From the NCBI GenBank assembly GCA_934352055.1, contig CAKRJY010000003.1, positions 62,001 to 126,000 of the forward strand: DNA of 64,000 nucleotides. Direction: 5' to 3'. Made by a program: the position numbers and the translations under genes. Source of the stretch: an uncultured Lachnospiraceae bacterium. Its GTDB lineage: Bacteria > Bacillota > Clostridia > Lachnospirales > Lachnospiraceae. A model generated the notes under the pieces. It did not search any database. It saw only the letters and a list, made by a program, of their open reading frames with translations, and had not been told where the DNA came from. Shown here piece by piece: positions 43,903 to 52,982 of this stretch. Each line of letters starts with the position of its first letter. Positions within the stretch are counted from its first letter, which is position 1.

Positions 43903-44163
43903 ATGTTACATCCATCATATGTAGAATTAATGAAAGTAGTAAACAAGAACAGTGACGAAATTGGTGAAGAACCAGTAGTAAACAGCCGTTATAGTATTGT
44001 TTGTGCAACAGCAAAAAGAGCCAGACAGATTATTGATGGTCAGGAACCTCTTGTTCGTGTTACCAAGGGTGAAAAGCCACTTTCCATCGCTGTAGATGAA
44101 TTATATCATGGCGAGTTACAGATTATTTCAGAAGATGACGAGGAGCAGGAAGAGGAAGCATAA
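43903..44163 (+). CDS. rpoZ: RNA polymerase omega subunit
   Basis: This 86-residue omega subunit (MLHPSYVELMK start, NSRYSIVCATAKRARQII core and an acidic C-terminus) assists RNA polymerase assembly. It sits 5 bp after gmk, as in most Firmicutes, and its stop codon overlaps the rimO start by one base. The acidic tail is longer than in E. coli. Confidence 0.93.
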   Translation: MLHPSYVELMKVVNKNSDEIGEEPVVNSRYSIVCATAKRARQIIDGQEPLVRVTKGEKPLSIAVDELYHGELQIISEDDEEQEEEA

Positions 44164-45485
44164 TGAAACTTCTTTTTATTTCACTGGGATGTGATAAAAA
44201 TCTGGTTGATACAGAGCATATGCTCTCCATGATCACCCAGGATGGTATTACAATCACAAATGATGAAAACGAAGCTGATGTAATCGTTGTCAATAGTTGT
44301 TGTTTTATCAATGATGCAATGGAAGAAAGTATCCAGACATTGATTGATATGGGCACACTGAAAGAAACTGCAAATTTAAAGGCTTTGATTGTCACAGGAT
44401 GTCTCGCACAGCGTTACGCTGCAGAGATTACAGAACAAATTCCAGAAGTGGATGCGATTATCGGTACGAATTCCTATGATGAAATCGTATCTGCAATTCA
44501 TGATGTTTTAGACGGGAAGAAAATTCAAATAGAAAAGCCATTAAGTGGTTTACCGGAGAATTATGCTGGAAGAACACTGACAACAGGAGGACATTTTGCC
44601 CACCTAAAGATTGCAGAGGGCTGCGACAAACATTGTACGTATTGTGTGATTCCATCGATTCGTGGTGCGTATCGCTCCGTTCCGATGGAACAAATCCTCA
44701 AAGAAGCAGAAAAACTTGCACAAGATGGTGTGAAAGAATTGATTTTAGTGGCGCAGGAGACAACACTTTATGGTGTAGACCTCTATGGCAAAAAAATGCT
44801 TCCGGAATTACTAGAGCGTTTAAGTGCCATCGAAGGGATTTATTGGATTCGCCTGCAATACTGCTATCCAGAAGAAATCACAGAGGAACTGATTCATACA
44901 ATGGCTACAAATTCCAAAATTTGCCATTATATTGACATTCCGATTCAGCATGCAAATGATGATATTTTAAAACGCATGGGAAGGAAGACTTCGCAGGCAG
45001 ATATCCGACATATCGTCGCATCATTGCGGGAGGCAATGCCTGATATTTGTATTCGGACGACACTGATTTGTGGTTTCCCTGGCGAGACCGTAGAAGCACA
45101 TGAAGAATTAAAAACATTTGTTGCCGATATGAAATTTGATCGTCTTGGAAGTTTTGCATACTCCAGACAAGAAGGAACACCGGCAGATACCTTCCCTGAT
45201 CAGATTGCAGAAGAATTGAAACAGACACGCGTGGCAGAGATTATGGAGCTTCAGCAGGACATCTCAGCTGCATGTAATGAAACATATATTGGTCGTACAT
45301 TAGATGCGTTTGTGGAAGGCAAAGTGGCAGACGAAAATGTCTATGTTGCCAGAACCTATCGTGATGCACCGGATGTCGATGGATATTTATTTATTCAGAC
45401 AACCAGAGAACTGATGACAGGTGATATTGTATCCGTTCAGGTGACCGGTTCGTATGAATATGATTTGATAGGAGAATTAGCATGA
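44163..45485 (+). CDS. rimO: Ribosomal protein S12 methylthiotransferase RimO
   Basis: RimO is a radical SAM methylthiotransferase that modifies Asp88 of ribosomal protein S12. The 440-residue protein has the N-terminal cluster segment ISLGCDKNLVDTEHML and VNSCCFINDAMEES, then the radical SAM motif CDKHCTYCVIPSIRG (near residue 155) and a C-terminal TRAM domain. It is distinguished from the window's MiaB by these sequence features. It overlaps pgsA by 4 bp (ATGA). Confidence 0.96.
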   Translation: MKLLFISLGCDKNLVDTEHMLSMITQDGITITNDENEADVIVVNSCCFINDAMEESIQTLIDMGTLKETANLKALIVTGCLAQRYAAEITEQIPEVDAIIGTNSYDEIVSAIHDVLDGKKIQIEKPLSGLPENYAGRTLTTGGHFAHLKIAEGCDKHCTYCVIPSIRGAYRSVPMEQILKEAEKLAQDGVKELILVAQETTLYGVDLYGKKMLPELLERLSAIEGIYWIRLQYCYPEEITEELIHTMATNSKICHYIDIPIQHANDDILKRMGRKTSQADIRHIVASLREAMPDICIRTTLICGFPGETVEAHEELKTFVADMKFDRLGSFAYSRQEGTPADTFPDQIAEELKQTRVAEIMELQQDISAACNETYIGRTLDAFVEGKVADENVYVARTYRDAPDVDGYLFIQTTRELMTGDIVSVQVTGSYEYDLIGELA

Positions 45486-46024
45486 ATTTACCAAATAAGT
45501 TGACAATTTTCAGAGTTATTTTAATTCCATTTTTTGTAATCTTTTTGTTATTAGATGCATCCAACCAGACATATCGTTATATTGCTGATGCTATTTTTAT
45601 CATTGCAAGTCTTACAGATATGCTCGATGGTAAGATTGCAAGAAAATACAATCTTGTAACAAACTTCGGAAAATTTATGGATCCGCTTGCAGATAAATTG
45701 TTAGTCAGTGCCGCTATGATCTGCCTGATTGCAACAGGACAACTTGCTGCATGGATTGTCATAATTATTATCAGCCGAGAATTTATTATCAGTGGATTCC
45801 GTCTGGTTGCTTCCGATAATGGTATTGTCATTGCTGCAAGTTATTGGGGCAAATTCAAGACAGTATTTCAGATGTTAATGATTATTGTTCTGATTGCAAA
45901 TATCAATCTGCCATTTTTCGCAGTACTTGGTACCATTTTAACTTACATAGCATTGGTACTGACCATTGTATCTTTGATCGACTATATTGCAAAGAATAAA
46001 GACGTATTAAAAGAACAAAAATAA
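45482..46024 (+). CDS. pgsA: CDP-diacylglycerol-glycerol-3-phosphate 3-phosphatidyltransferase
   Basis: This 180-residue integral membrane enzyme makes phosphatidylglycerol phosphate. The CDP-alcohol phosphotransferase signature is present as DMLDGKIARKYNLVTNFG-KFMDPLADK, with the four conserved Asp residues. Four to five transmembrane helices are visible. It is coupled to rimO, and rsmD follows after a 50-bp gap. Confidence 0.94.
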   Translation: MNLPNKLTIFRVILIPFFVIFLLLDASNQTYRYIADAIFIIASLTDMLDGKIARKYNLVTNFGKFMDPLADKLLVSAAMICLIATGQLAAWIVIIIISREFIISGFRLVASDNGIVIAASYWGKFKTVFQMLMIIVLIANINLPFFAVLGTILTYIALVLTIVSLIDYIAKNKDVLKEQK

Positions 46025-46074
46025 TCAATTGTTATCATTACCACAGAGATGGTTCAAGGAGTATTAATACAAAT

Positions 46075-46629
46075 ATGAGAGTAATTTCTGGTACAAGAAA
46101 ACGCTTGCAGTTACATACGGTATCCGGCATGCATACAAGACCCACACAGGATCGTATCAAAGAAACGCTCTTTAATATGATTCAAAATGATTTGTGTGAC
46201 GCACAGTTTTTGGATGTGTTTGCCGGAAGCGGACAGATGGGCATTGAAGCCTTAAGCCGTGGTGCAGCCTGTGCTTACTTTATTGAGAATAACCGCTTGG
46301 CACTGGATTGTATTCACCGAAATATTGTTCATACGAAGTTTGAGGATGAAGCATTTATTCTGCCAGGGGACGTTATTTATGAACTACGCAATTTAGAAGG
46401 GCGTATGCAGTTTGATATCATTTTTATCGATCCACCATACCATAGTGGATTTGAAGAAAATGTTTTACAAACAATCTTACAATCGGATTTACTGGCAGAA
46501 GATGGCTATGTGATTGTAGAGGCAGATTTGCATACAGAGTTTTCCTTTGTAAAAGATCTGGGATATCGCATACTGAACGAAAAAGTTTATAAAACAAATA
46601 AACATATCTTTTTAGCAAAGGATGAATAA
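46075..46629 (+). CDS. rsmD: 16S rRNA (guanine(966)-N(2))-methyltransferase RsmD
   Basis: This 184-residue SAM-dependent methyltransferase modifies G966 of 16S rRNA. The start RVISGTRKRLQL, TRPTQDRIKETLFNM, the SAM-binding LDVFAGSGQMGIEALSRGA and the catalytic FIDPPYHSGF are all present. AAGGAG lies 13 bp before the ATG. It is followed by coaD after 6 bp, the usual rsmD-coaD pair. Confidence 0.95.
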   Translation: MRVISGTRKRLQLHTVSGMHTRPTQDRIKETLFNMIQNDLCDAQFLDVFAGSGQMGIEALSRGAACAYFIENNRLALDCIHRNIVHTKFEDEAFILPGDVIYELRNLEGRMQFDIIFIDPPYHSGFEENVLQTILQSDLLAEDGYVIVEADLHTEFSFVKDLGYRILNEKVYKTNKHIFLAKDE

Positions 46630-46635
46630 AAACAG

Positions 46636-47115
46636 ATGAAAAGAGCAATTTATCCAGGAAGTTTTGACCCTGTTACATTTGGACATTTAGATATTATTGA
46701 ACGTTCCGCTAAGATTTTTGATGAAGTCGTTATAGGTGTACTGAATAACAGTGCAAAAAATGCCCTGTTTTCAACAGAGGAACGTGTTTCCATGATTCAA
46801 AGTCTGGTAAATAAATATCCCAATGTTAAGGTTGATTCTTTCGACGGTTTGTTGGTAGACTACGCAAAGAAAATGGAAGCTAATGTAATTATTCGTGGGT
46901 TGCGTGCAGTTACAGATTTTGAGTATGAAATTCAGATTGCACAAACAAATAAAGTCGAGTATCCTGAACTTGAGACAATCTTTTTGACGACTGGATTGCA
47001 TTATTCCTATTTGAGTTCTACAATTGTAAGAGAATTTGCAGCTTACGGTGGGGATATCAGCAGATTTGTACCTGCGGAAATTATTCCGTTAATTCAGGCA
47101 AAGTATAATTCATAA
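46636..47115 (+). CDS. coaD: Phosphopantetheine adenylyltransferase
   Basis: This 159-residue enzyme does the fourth step of coenzyme A synthesis. It has the nucleotidyltransferase motif YPGSFDPVTFGHLDII, the conserved RGLRAVTDFEYE loop and the C-terminal SYLSSTIVRE. The length matches the family. There is no separate ribosome binding site of note; the start is close to the rsmD stop. Confidence 0.97.
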   Translation: MKRAIYPGSFDPVTFGHLDIIERSAKIFDEVVIGVLNNSAKNALFSTEERVSMIQSLVNKYPNVKVDSFDGLLVDYAKKMEANVIIRGLRAVTDFEYEIQIAQTNKVEYPELETIFLTTGLHYSYLSSTIVREFAAYGGDISRFVPAEIIPLIQAKYNS

Positions 47116-47129
47116 AAGGAGATTCTATT

Positions 47130-47795
47130 ATGGCAAGTGGTATTGAAGAAATCATCGAAGAAATTGAAGAATACGTGGACGAATGTAAACCATCAGCATT
47201 TTCTCCATCCAAAATCATCGTTAACAGAGATGAATTAGAAAGTCTTTTGGAGGAGTTGCGTACAAAAACACCAGAAGAAATCAAGCGTTATCAGAAAATC
47301 ATCAGCAACAAAGAGGCTATTTTAGCAGATGCGCAGAATAAAGCAGATGCTATTATTGCACAGGCGCAAATTCAGACAAATGAATTGGTTAGTGAGCATC
47401 AGATCATGCAACAGGCCTATGCAAAAGCAAATGAAATTATTATGCTTGCGACAAAAAATGCACAGGATATGCTTGATAAAGCCACAGAAGATGCCAATAG
47501 TATTCGCATGGGCGCAATTACATATACAGATGACCTGTTAAATACAATTGAAAGCGTCATTTCTAATTCTATGGAAACAACACAAGCCAGAACGGAGACT
47601 TTCATGCAGACCATGCAGGGATATTTAGATATTGTTGTCGCAAACCGCCAGGAATTAGTTCCTCAGGAAGCAGCACAACCAGAACCTTCTGTAAAACAGC
47701 CACAGCAAGTGGAACCACAGGAGACAGAAGAGGCAGCTTCTGATGATAACGTTCCTGCACTGGATATTCCGGAATCTTTCTTTAACAAAGAATAA
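47130..47795 (+). CDS. Coiled-coil protein of the coaD-ylbJ region
   Basis: The 221-residue protein is almost entirely helical. It starts with an acidic segment (EEIIEEIEEYVDE), then a basic SPSKIIVNRDELESLLEELR stretch near residue 25. A long Ala/Gln/Glu-rich coiled coil follows (about residues 55-165), resembling the stator stalk of ATP synthases or DivIVA-like scaffolds. The C-terminal 50 residues are Pro/Gln/Glu-rich. There is no transmembrane helix. Homologues next to coaD in Clostridia are often labelled ATPase, but I see no nucleotide-binding motif. Function unknown; a scaffold at the membrane or division site is a guess. Its 3' end overlaps ylbJ tail to tail by 14 bp. Confidence 0.8.
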   Translation: MASGIEEIIEEIEEYVDECKPSAFSPSKIIVNRDELESLLEELRTKTPEEIKRYQKIISNKEAILADAQNKADAIIAQAQIQTNELVSEHQIMQQAYAKANEIIMLATKNAQDMLDKATEDANSIRMGAITYTDDLLNTIESVISNSMETTQARTETFMQTMQGYLDIVVANRQELVPQEAAQPEPSVKQPQQVEPQETEEAASDDNVPALDIPESFFNKE

Positions 47796-48723
47796 AGAAC
47801 GTTCCAAGACAAAGGATAAAACAAAGCAGCGAGAACAGTATGCGTACTTTTATATACCTGCGCATGGAAAAAGGACATCCGGCAACTACCGATTGTGTTT
47901 GTAAAATGCTGCAAAATCCACCAAAGGATAAAAGCGGTACGATACATACATATTTTATAACAGGCGCCAGAGGCAGCGATGCTATTTCATGTATTCCAGT
48001 GGTGATTTCCATACATGAAAGGAGTATGGCGCGCAGTTCTAACGGTATCACGGAAAGTTCTTTAATAAAGCTGCAAAAGATACCAAACAGGATCAGATAA
48101 CCACCAAGAATGGTTATTGTTTCAAATCCATTCATGATAGCGACATTTAAGATTTGAAAGCAATTTCGAAGTCTTGGTGTCGCTTTTCTTGTTGTAAAGG
48201 TATTATCCGGAATATAGACATTATTTTTCGTCTGCGTATCTGGCTGTTTTTTCCAAAAATGAAGCAGAATACATACCAAATGTGGAAGGTATAGGATACA
48301 TACCGTCATCAAAAAATATTCCGGTAAGTTAAGTTTTGTGGATAATACATAACTCCCAACAAAAGAAGGGCCAATCAGATTGCAATGATTCAATAAATAT
48401 TGTCCATCTTTTTGATTTATCCAGCCTTTTTGATACATATCTTTTGTGATTTTGGCGCCAATTGGCAAACCAAACGTAAATCCGGTCGCAATCGTAAAAA
48501 CCAGACGTACACGTCGCATTGAATCCGGATTTCGATTGCCAAACAAATAGTTTTGACAGGCATCTGATAGGAGAATATTAGATAAAATCATAAAAGGCAA
48601 TAAAGAGGGCAACAGTTGAAAAAACCAGATATTCAGTCCGCTGACAGCACCGGCAAATGTAATTTTCGGTTGACATAATGCAATTAAAATTCCAATGATT
48701 GATAATACAAGTCCAAACTTCAT
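47782..48723 (-). CDS. ylbJ: YlbJ-like sporulation/nucleoside recognition membrane protein
   Basis: The 313-residue protein has about seven hydrophobic helices and the segments LLPSLLPFMILSNILL, GFTFGLPIGAKITKDMYQKG and LLNHCNLIGPSFVGSYVL, which match YlbJ and the related SpmA/SpmB Gate-domain family. In Bacillus YlbJ is needed for spore cortex formation. The gene runs against its neighbours and its start codon is only 31 bp from the divergent rsuA-type gene. I find no strong ribosome binding site, so the exact start is uncertain. Confidence 0.82.
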   Translation of the reverse strand: MKFGLVLSIIGILIALCQPKITFAGAVSGLNIWFFQLLPSLLPFMILSNILLSDACQNYLFGNRNPDSMRRVRLVFTIATGFTFGLPIGAKITKDMYQKGWINQKDGQYLLNHCNLIGPSFVGSYVLSTKLNLPEYFLMTVCILYLPHLVCILLHFWKKQPDTQTKNNVYIPDNTFTTRKATPRLRNCFQILNVAIMNGFETITILGGYLILFGIFCSFIKELSVIPLELRAILLSCMEITTGIHEIASLPLAPVIKYVCIVPLLSFGGFCSILQTQSVVAGCPFSMRRYIKVRILFSLLCFILCLGTFFILC

Positions 48724-48754
48724 GTTATCAATCTATGAAAGATATGGTATCAAT

Positions 48755-49477
48755 ATGATTCGATTAGATAAATTTCTCAGCAATTATGGCATTGCATCAC
48801 GTTCGGAAGTGAAAAAAAGACTAAAAAAGGGTATGGTATGCGTAAACGGTGAAACGATTTCTGATGGTAAATATCAGGTCGATGAAACCAAGGATACCAT
48901 TACCTATCAAGGGCAGATTTTACACTTTGAGCCACTCGTCTATTATGTATTCCATAAACCTGCCGGATGCGTATGTGCCAACACAGATGCTATACATAAA
49001 ACGGTATTTGACTATGTTCCGATGACGCCAAAAGGAGATTTGTTCACGGTAGGCAGATTAGATCTTGATACAGAAGGGCTCCTTTTAATTACCAATGATG
49101 GGACGCTATCACATACGCTGCTAAGCCCCAAAAAGCATGTACCAAAAACATATTTAGCTTATCTGGACCAACCGGCGGATACCTCTGATGTGACCCGTTT
49201 TGCAGAGGGCATCGATATTGGTGAAAAAAGGCTTACAAAACCCGCACAGCTTGTCATTGATGCGCAGAATGCAACACATGTATACATTACCATCTCAGAA
49301 GGTATGTTTCATCAAATAAAGCGTATGGTACATGCCATCGGAAAAGAAGTAATTTATTTAAAACGGCTTACCATGGGAAAATTCACGTTAGATGATGCGT
49401 TAGCACCGGGAGAATACAGACCGTTTACAGAAAAGGAAATGAGCTATGTTACAGAATATAAAAGCAGTACTGTTTGA
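48755..49477 (+). CDS. RsuA-family 16S rRNA pseudouridine synthase
   Basis: The 240-residue enzyme has an N-terminal S4 RNA-binding domain (about residues 1-50, MIRLDKFLSNYGIASRSEVK start) and the pseudouridine synthase core with the catalytic-Asp motif GRLDLDTEGLLLITNDG near residue 106. The C-terminal HQIKRMVHAIGKEV is typical. It converts uridine to pseudouridine in rRNA; small-subunit specificity is inferred from family similarity. The frame also opens at 48695, within the divergent gene, but ATG 48755 gives the family N-terminus. It overlaps the HAD gene by 32 bp. Confidence 0.92.
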   Translation: MIRLDKFLSNYGIASRSEVKKRLKKGMVCVNGETISDGKYQVDETKDTITYQGQILHFEPLVYYVFHKPAGCVCANTDAIHKTVFDYVPMTPKGDLFTVGRLDLDTEGLLLITNDGTLSHTLLSPKKHVPKTYLAYLDQPADTSDVTRFAEGIDIGEKRLTKPAQLVIDAQNATHVYITISEGMFHQIKRMVHAIGKEVIYLKRLTMGKFTLDDALAPGEYRPFTEKEMSYVTEYKSSTV

Positions 49478-50120
49478 TTTGGATGGTACCTTAGTCGATT
49501 CCATGTGGGTGTGGAAACAGATTGACTTAGATTATTTGGGAAGCAGAAATATAAGTATGCCAGAGACCCTGCAAAAAGATATTGAAGGCATGAGCATGCG
49601 AGAAACTGCACAGTATTTTCAACAACAATTTGCGATTACCGATTCCATAGATGCAATGATGGAAGAGTGGAATGCTATGGCAATGGAAACGTATGCGCAT
49701 CAGGTCACATGGAAACCGGGTGCGAAAGAATTTCTGATACAGTTAAAAGAACGTGGCATTGCTACAGGAATTGCAACAAGTAATTCCAAAGAATTGTTAA
49801 AAGCTGTTTCAGATGCACTTTCTATGGATGCTTATATTGATTGTTATTTAACAGGAAATGAAGTAAACAAAGGGAAACCGGCACCAGACATTTATCTGGA
49901 GGTAGCCAATCGGCTGCATGTTTTACCACAGGATTGCCTTGTATTTGAAGATATTTGTCCCGGTATTATGGCCGGAAAAAATGCAGGCATGAAAGTATGT
50001 GCTATTTATGATGAGTATTCTAAGGATATCACAGCAGAAAAAAAAGCACTGGCTGATGCTTATATAGAGGACTATACACAAATCGAATGGACGGGAAATA
50101 ACCATGGAACAAACAACTGA
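49446..50120 (+). CDS. HAD-superfamily phosphatase (beta-phosphoglucomutase-like subgroup)
   Basis: The 224-residue protein has HAD motif I FDLDGTLVDSM at residues 10-20, a helical cap (about 20-95), motif II GIATSNSKE, and motifs III/IV NKGKPAPDIY and VFEDICPGIMAGKNAGM. This is the HAD-IA subgroup of small-phosphate phosphatases and phosphoglucomutases; the substrate cannot be told. It overlaps the pseudouridine synthase gene at the start and the YgiQ gene by 17 bp at the end, so all three are coupled. Confidence 0.9.
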   Translation: MLQNIKAVLFDLDGTLVDSMWVWKQIDLDYLGSRNISMPETLQKDIEGMSMRETAQYFQQQFAITDSIDAMMEEWNAMAMETYAHQVTWKPGAKEFLIQLKERGIATGIATSNSKELLKAVSDALSMDAYIDCYLTGNEVNKGKPAPDIYLEVANRLHVLPQDCLVFEDICPGIMAGKNAGMKVCAIYDEYSKDITAEKKALADAYIEDYTQIEWTGNNHGTNN

Positions 50121-52032
50121 TTTTTTACCAATTTCAAAAGAAGATATGAAACGTCGTGGTATAGAGCAATTAGATTTTGTTTACGTATGCGGCGATGCCT
50201 ACGTAGATCATCCGTCTTTTGGGCATGCCATTATCACACGTTTGTTGGAGTCCTATGGCTATACGGTTGGAATCATAGCGCAGCCGGATTGGAAACAGAA
50301 CGATTCGATTGCCATACTTGGCGAACCTCGTCTGGGCTTTTTGGTTTCCGCAGGGAATATGGATTCCATGGTAAATCATTATTCCGTTTCAAAAAAAAGA
50401 CGTAAGACAGATGCGTTTTCTCCCGGAGGAATTATGGGAAAACGCCCCGATTATGCGGCTGTTGTGTATTGTAATCTAATACGACGTACTTACAAGAAAA
50501 CACCAATTATTGTTGGTGGTATTGAAGGAAGCCTGCGTCGTCTGGCACATTACGACTACTGGTCTAACAAAGTCAAACGTTCCATTCTATTAGATTCCGG
50601 TGCGGATTTGATTTCCTATGGTATGGGCGAACGATCCATTATTGAAATCGCGGAAGCGTTAGCAGCCGGCATTGATGTGAAAGACATCACATATATACGA
50701 GGCACTGTTTTTCGCACGCAGGATCCTTACTTTATAGAGGATGCGATTATTTTGCCTTCCTACGATGAAATCAGCACAAATAAAGAGGCATATGCCCGCA
50801 GTTTTTACATTCAATACCAAAACACAGATCCGTTTCAGGCAAAAAAGATGGCAGAAGCATATCCGCACGGTATTTATGTCGTGCAAAACCCACCTCAAAA
50901 ACCGCTTTCCATGCAGGAGATGGATGATGTCTATGCATTACCATATACACGCACATATCATCCTATCTATGAAAAAGATGGCGGGATTCCTGCTATTTCA
51001 GAAGTGAAATTTAGTCTGATTAGTAATCGCGGTTGCTTTGGTGGATGTAATTTTTGTGCCTTAACCTTTCACCAGGGACGTATTATCCAGACACGAAGTC
51101 ATGCTTCCATTCTTGCTGAAGCCAAACAGATGACACAAAATAAAGATTTTAAGGGCTATATCCATGATGTAGGTGGACCAACGGCCAATTTCCGGCATAC
51201 ATCCTGTAAAAAGCAGTTGGAAAAGGGCGTATGTACCAACCGACAGTGCCTATTTCCAACACCTTGTAAAAATCTGACTGTTGACCACAAGGATTATTTA
51301 TCTTTGCTTCGCAAATTACGAGAATTACCTGGTGTAAAAAAAGTATTTATACGTTCCGGTATTCGTTTTGATTATCTGTTAGAGGATAAAGATGACCGAT
51401 TTTTCCGTGAGCTATGCCAATACCATGTCAGTGGTCAATTAAAAGTAGCTCCGGAACACATCAGTGACAATGTTCTTCGCTATATGGGAAAGCCACCGGT
51501 AGAAGTCTATGACCGTTTTAAGGAAAAATATCGCAAAATCAATGAACAGATTGGAAAAAAGCAATATCTTGTACCATATCTGATGTCTTCGCATCCGGGT
51601 TCAACATTAAAAGATGCCATCGCATTGGCAGAGTATTTGCGAGACCTTGGCTATATGCCAGAGCAGGTGCAGGACTTTTATCCAACGCCGTCCACCATTT
51701 CGACATGTATGTATTATACAGGATTGGATCCGGCAACGATGCAGCCTGTTTATGTGTCACATAATCCGCATGAAAAAGCAATGCAGCGTGCGCTGATTCA
51801 ATATCGTAATCCAAGTAATTACGATCTGGTTTATGAGGCATTAAAGAAAGAGCATCGTGAAGATTTGATTGGCTTTGATCAACATTGTCTGATTCGTCCG
51901 CGAAAGCTTTCCGAAGAAAAGGAAAAATCGTCCACAAAAGGTATGGCAGGAAAAGATAACGCGGCAAAGCACACAAAACCAAAACAAAAACGTAACAAAA
52001 CAACGGCAAAAAGGAAACAGAAAACGCGATGA
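50104..52032 (+). CDS. YgiQ family radical SAM protein
   Basis: The 642-residue protein has an N-terminal B12-binding-like/UPF0313 domain (about residues 1-290) and a radical SAM domain with CFGGCNFCALTFHQGR near residue 315. A C-terminal DUF3362 region precedes a tail of about 40 residues that is almost all Lys, Arg, Gln and Thr. The substrate of the family is unknown. The basic tail suggests nucleic acid or ribosome contact. It overlaps the next pseudouridine synthase gene by 4 bp. Confidence 0.92.
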   Translation: MEQTTDFLPISKEDMKRRGIEQLDFVYVCGDAYVDHPSFGHAIITRLLESYGYTVGIIAQPDWKQNDSIAILGEPRLGFLVSAGNMDSMVNHYSVSKKRRKTDAFSPGGIMGKRPDYAAVVYCNLIRRTYKKTPIIVGGIEGSLRRLAHYDYWSNKVKRSILLDSGADLISYGMGERSIIEIAEALAAGIDVKDITYIRGTVFRTQDPYFIEDAIILPSYDEISTNKEAYARSFYIQYQNTDPFQAKKMAEAYPHGIYVVQNPPQKPLSMQEMDDVYALPYTRTYHPIYEKDGGIPAISEVKFSLISNRGCFGGCNFCALTFHQGRIIQTRSHASILAEAKQMTQNKDFKGYIHDVGGPTANFRHTSCKKQLEKGVCTNRQCLFPTPCKNLTVDHKDYLSLLRKLRELPGVKKVFIRSGIRFDYLLEDKDDRFFRELCQYHVSGQLKVAPEHISDNVLRYMGKPPVEVYDRFKEKYRKINEQIGKKQYLVPYLMSSHPGSTLKDAIALAEYLRDLGYMPEQVQDFYPTPSTISTCMYYTGLDPATMQPVYVSHNPHEKAMQRALIQYRNPSNYDLVYEALKKEHREDLIGFDQHCLIRPRKLSEEKEKSSTKGMAGKDNAAKHTKPKQKRNKTTAKRKQKTR

Positions 52033-52979
52033 AAGAAATACATATTACCGAACGTGAGGAACAACAACGTTTTGACAAGTTCTTAAAGAAATACTTTAAG
52101 GCTGCTGGCAGTGGTTTCTTATATAAGATGTTACGAAAAAAGAATATTACCTTAAATAAGAAAAAAGCAGATGGAACGGAAATATTAAAGAAAAATGATT
52201 GTGTCCAGATTTTCTTTTCCGATGAAACTTTTGCAAAAATGCGCGGATTTGCCGATACTGAGGCGGAATATGAAGCACTTCGTGCTGTTTCTCATGATCT
52301 TCAAGTTGTTTATGAAGATGATGACATCTTAATTGTAAATAAACCAAGTGGCATTCTTTCTCAGAAAGCATATGACAGTGACATTTCACTGAATGAGCAG
52401 ATTTTATCGTATCTGATACATGCTGGCTCTTTAACTGCAGAACAATATGCCATTTTTCATCCTTCCATTGCCAATCGTCTGGATCGTAATACATCCGGAC
52501 TTGTTCTGGCTGGAAAAACACTTGCCGGTCAGCAAAAATTAGCAGAAATGCTTCGCGAGCGCAGTGCAAAAAAAATATATCACTGTGTCGTAAAAGGTCA
52601 AATCAAAGAAGCGTCTCATCTGGAGGGATTTCTGGTAAAAGATGTCTCCACCAATCAGGTGCGTGTGGTAGAAACACCGCAGCCAGATGCAAAACCGATT
52701 GCCACGGCATATAAACCACTTGTGATTGGAAGAGATGCGACCCTTTTAGAAGTACATCTGATTACCGGCCGCAGTCACCAGATCCGTGCACACTTAGCAA
52801 GTATCGGCCATCCGATTGCAGGCGATCCCAAATATGGAAATTTGGCATGGAATCAGATGCTTCGGCAAAAATATCATATAACATCACAATTACTGCACGC
52901 ATATTCGATTACTTTTTCGGATGGTACATGCTATATTGCAGAAGAACCAACGGATTTTTCGAACATGATAAGAGGATAA
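52029..52979 (+). CDS. RluA-family 23S rRNA pseudouridine synthase
   Basis: This 316-residue enzyme has an N-terminal S4 domain (FDKFLKKYFKAAGSGFLYKM) and the RluA-type catalytic core. The core motifs are DDDILIVNKPSGILSQK, the active-site SIANRLDRNTSGLVLAGK (Asp near residue 157) and LITGRSHQIRAHLASIGHPIAGDPKYG (split at HLASIGHP). It isomerises uridines in 23S rRNA or tRNA; exact target unknown. It is the second pseudouridine synthase in 3 kb, after the RsuA-type gene. Confidence 0.93.
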   Translation: MKEIHITEREEQQRFDKFLKKYFKAAGSGFLYKMLRKKNITLNKKKADGTEILKKNDCVQIFFSDETFAKMRGFADTEAEYEALRAVSHDLQVVYEDDDILIVNKPSGILSQKAYDSDISLNEQILSYLIHAGSLTAEQYAIFHPSIANRLDRNTSGLVLAGKTLAGQQKLAEMLRERSAKKIYHCVVKGQIKEASHLEGFLVKDVSTNQVRVVETPQPDAKPIATAYKPLVIGRDATLLEVHLITGRSHQIRAHLASIGHPIAGDPKYGNLAWNQMLRQKYHITSQLLHAYSITFSDGTCYIAEEPTDFSNMIRG

Positions 52980-52982
52980 ATT

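Noticed and set aside
51539..52078. Open frame of 179 codons on the - strand over the YgiQ gene
   Set aside because: It covers the conserved end of the YgiQ gene and the start of the pseudouridine synthase gene and has no recognisable start signals.
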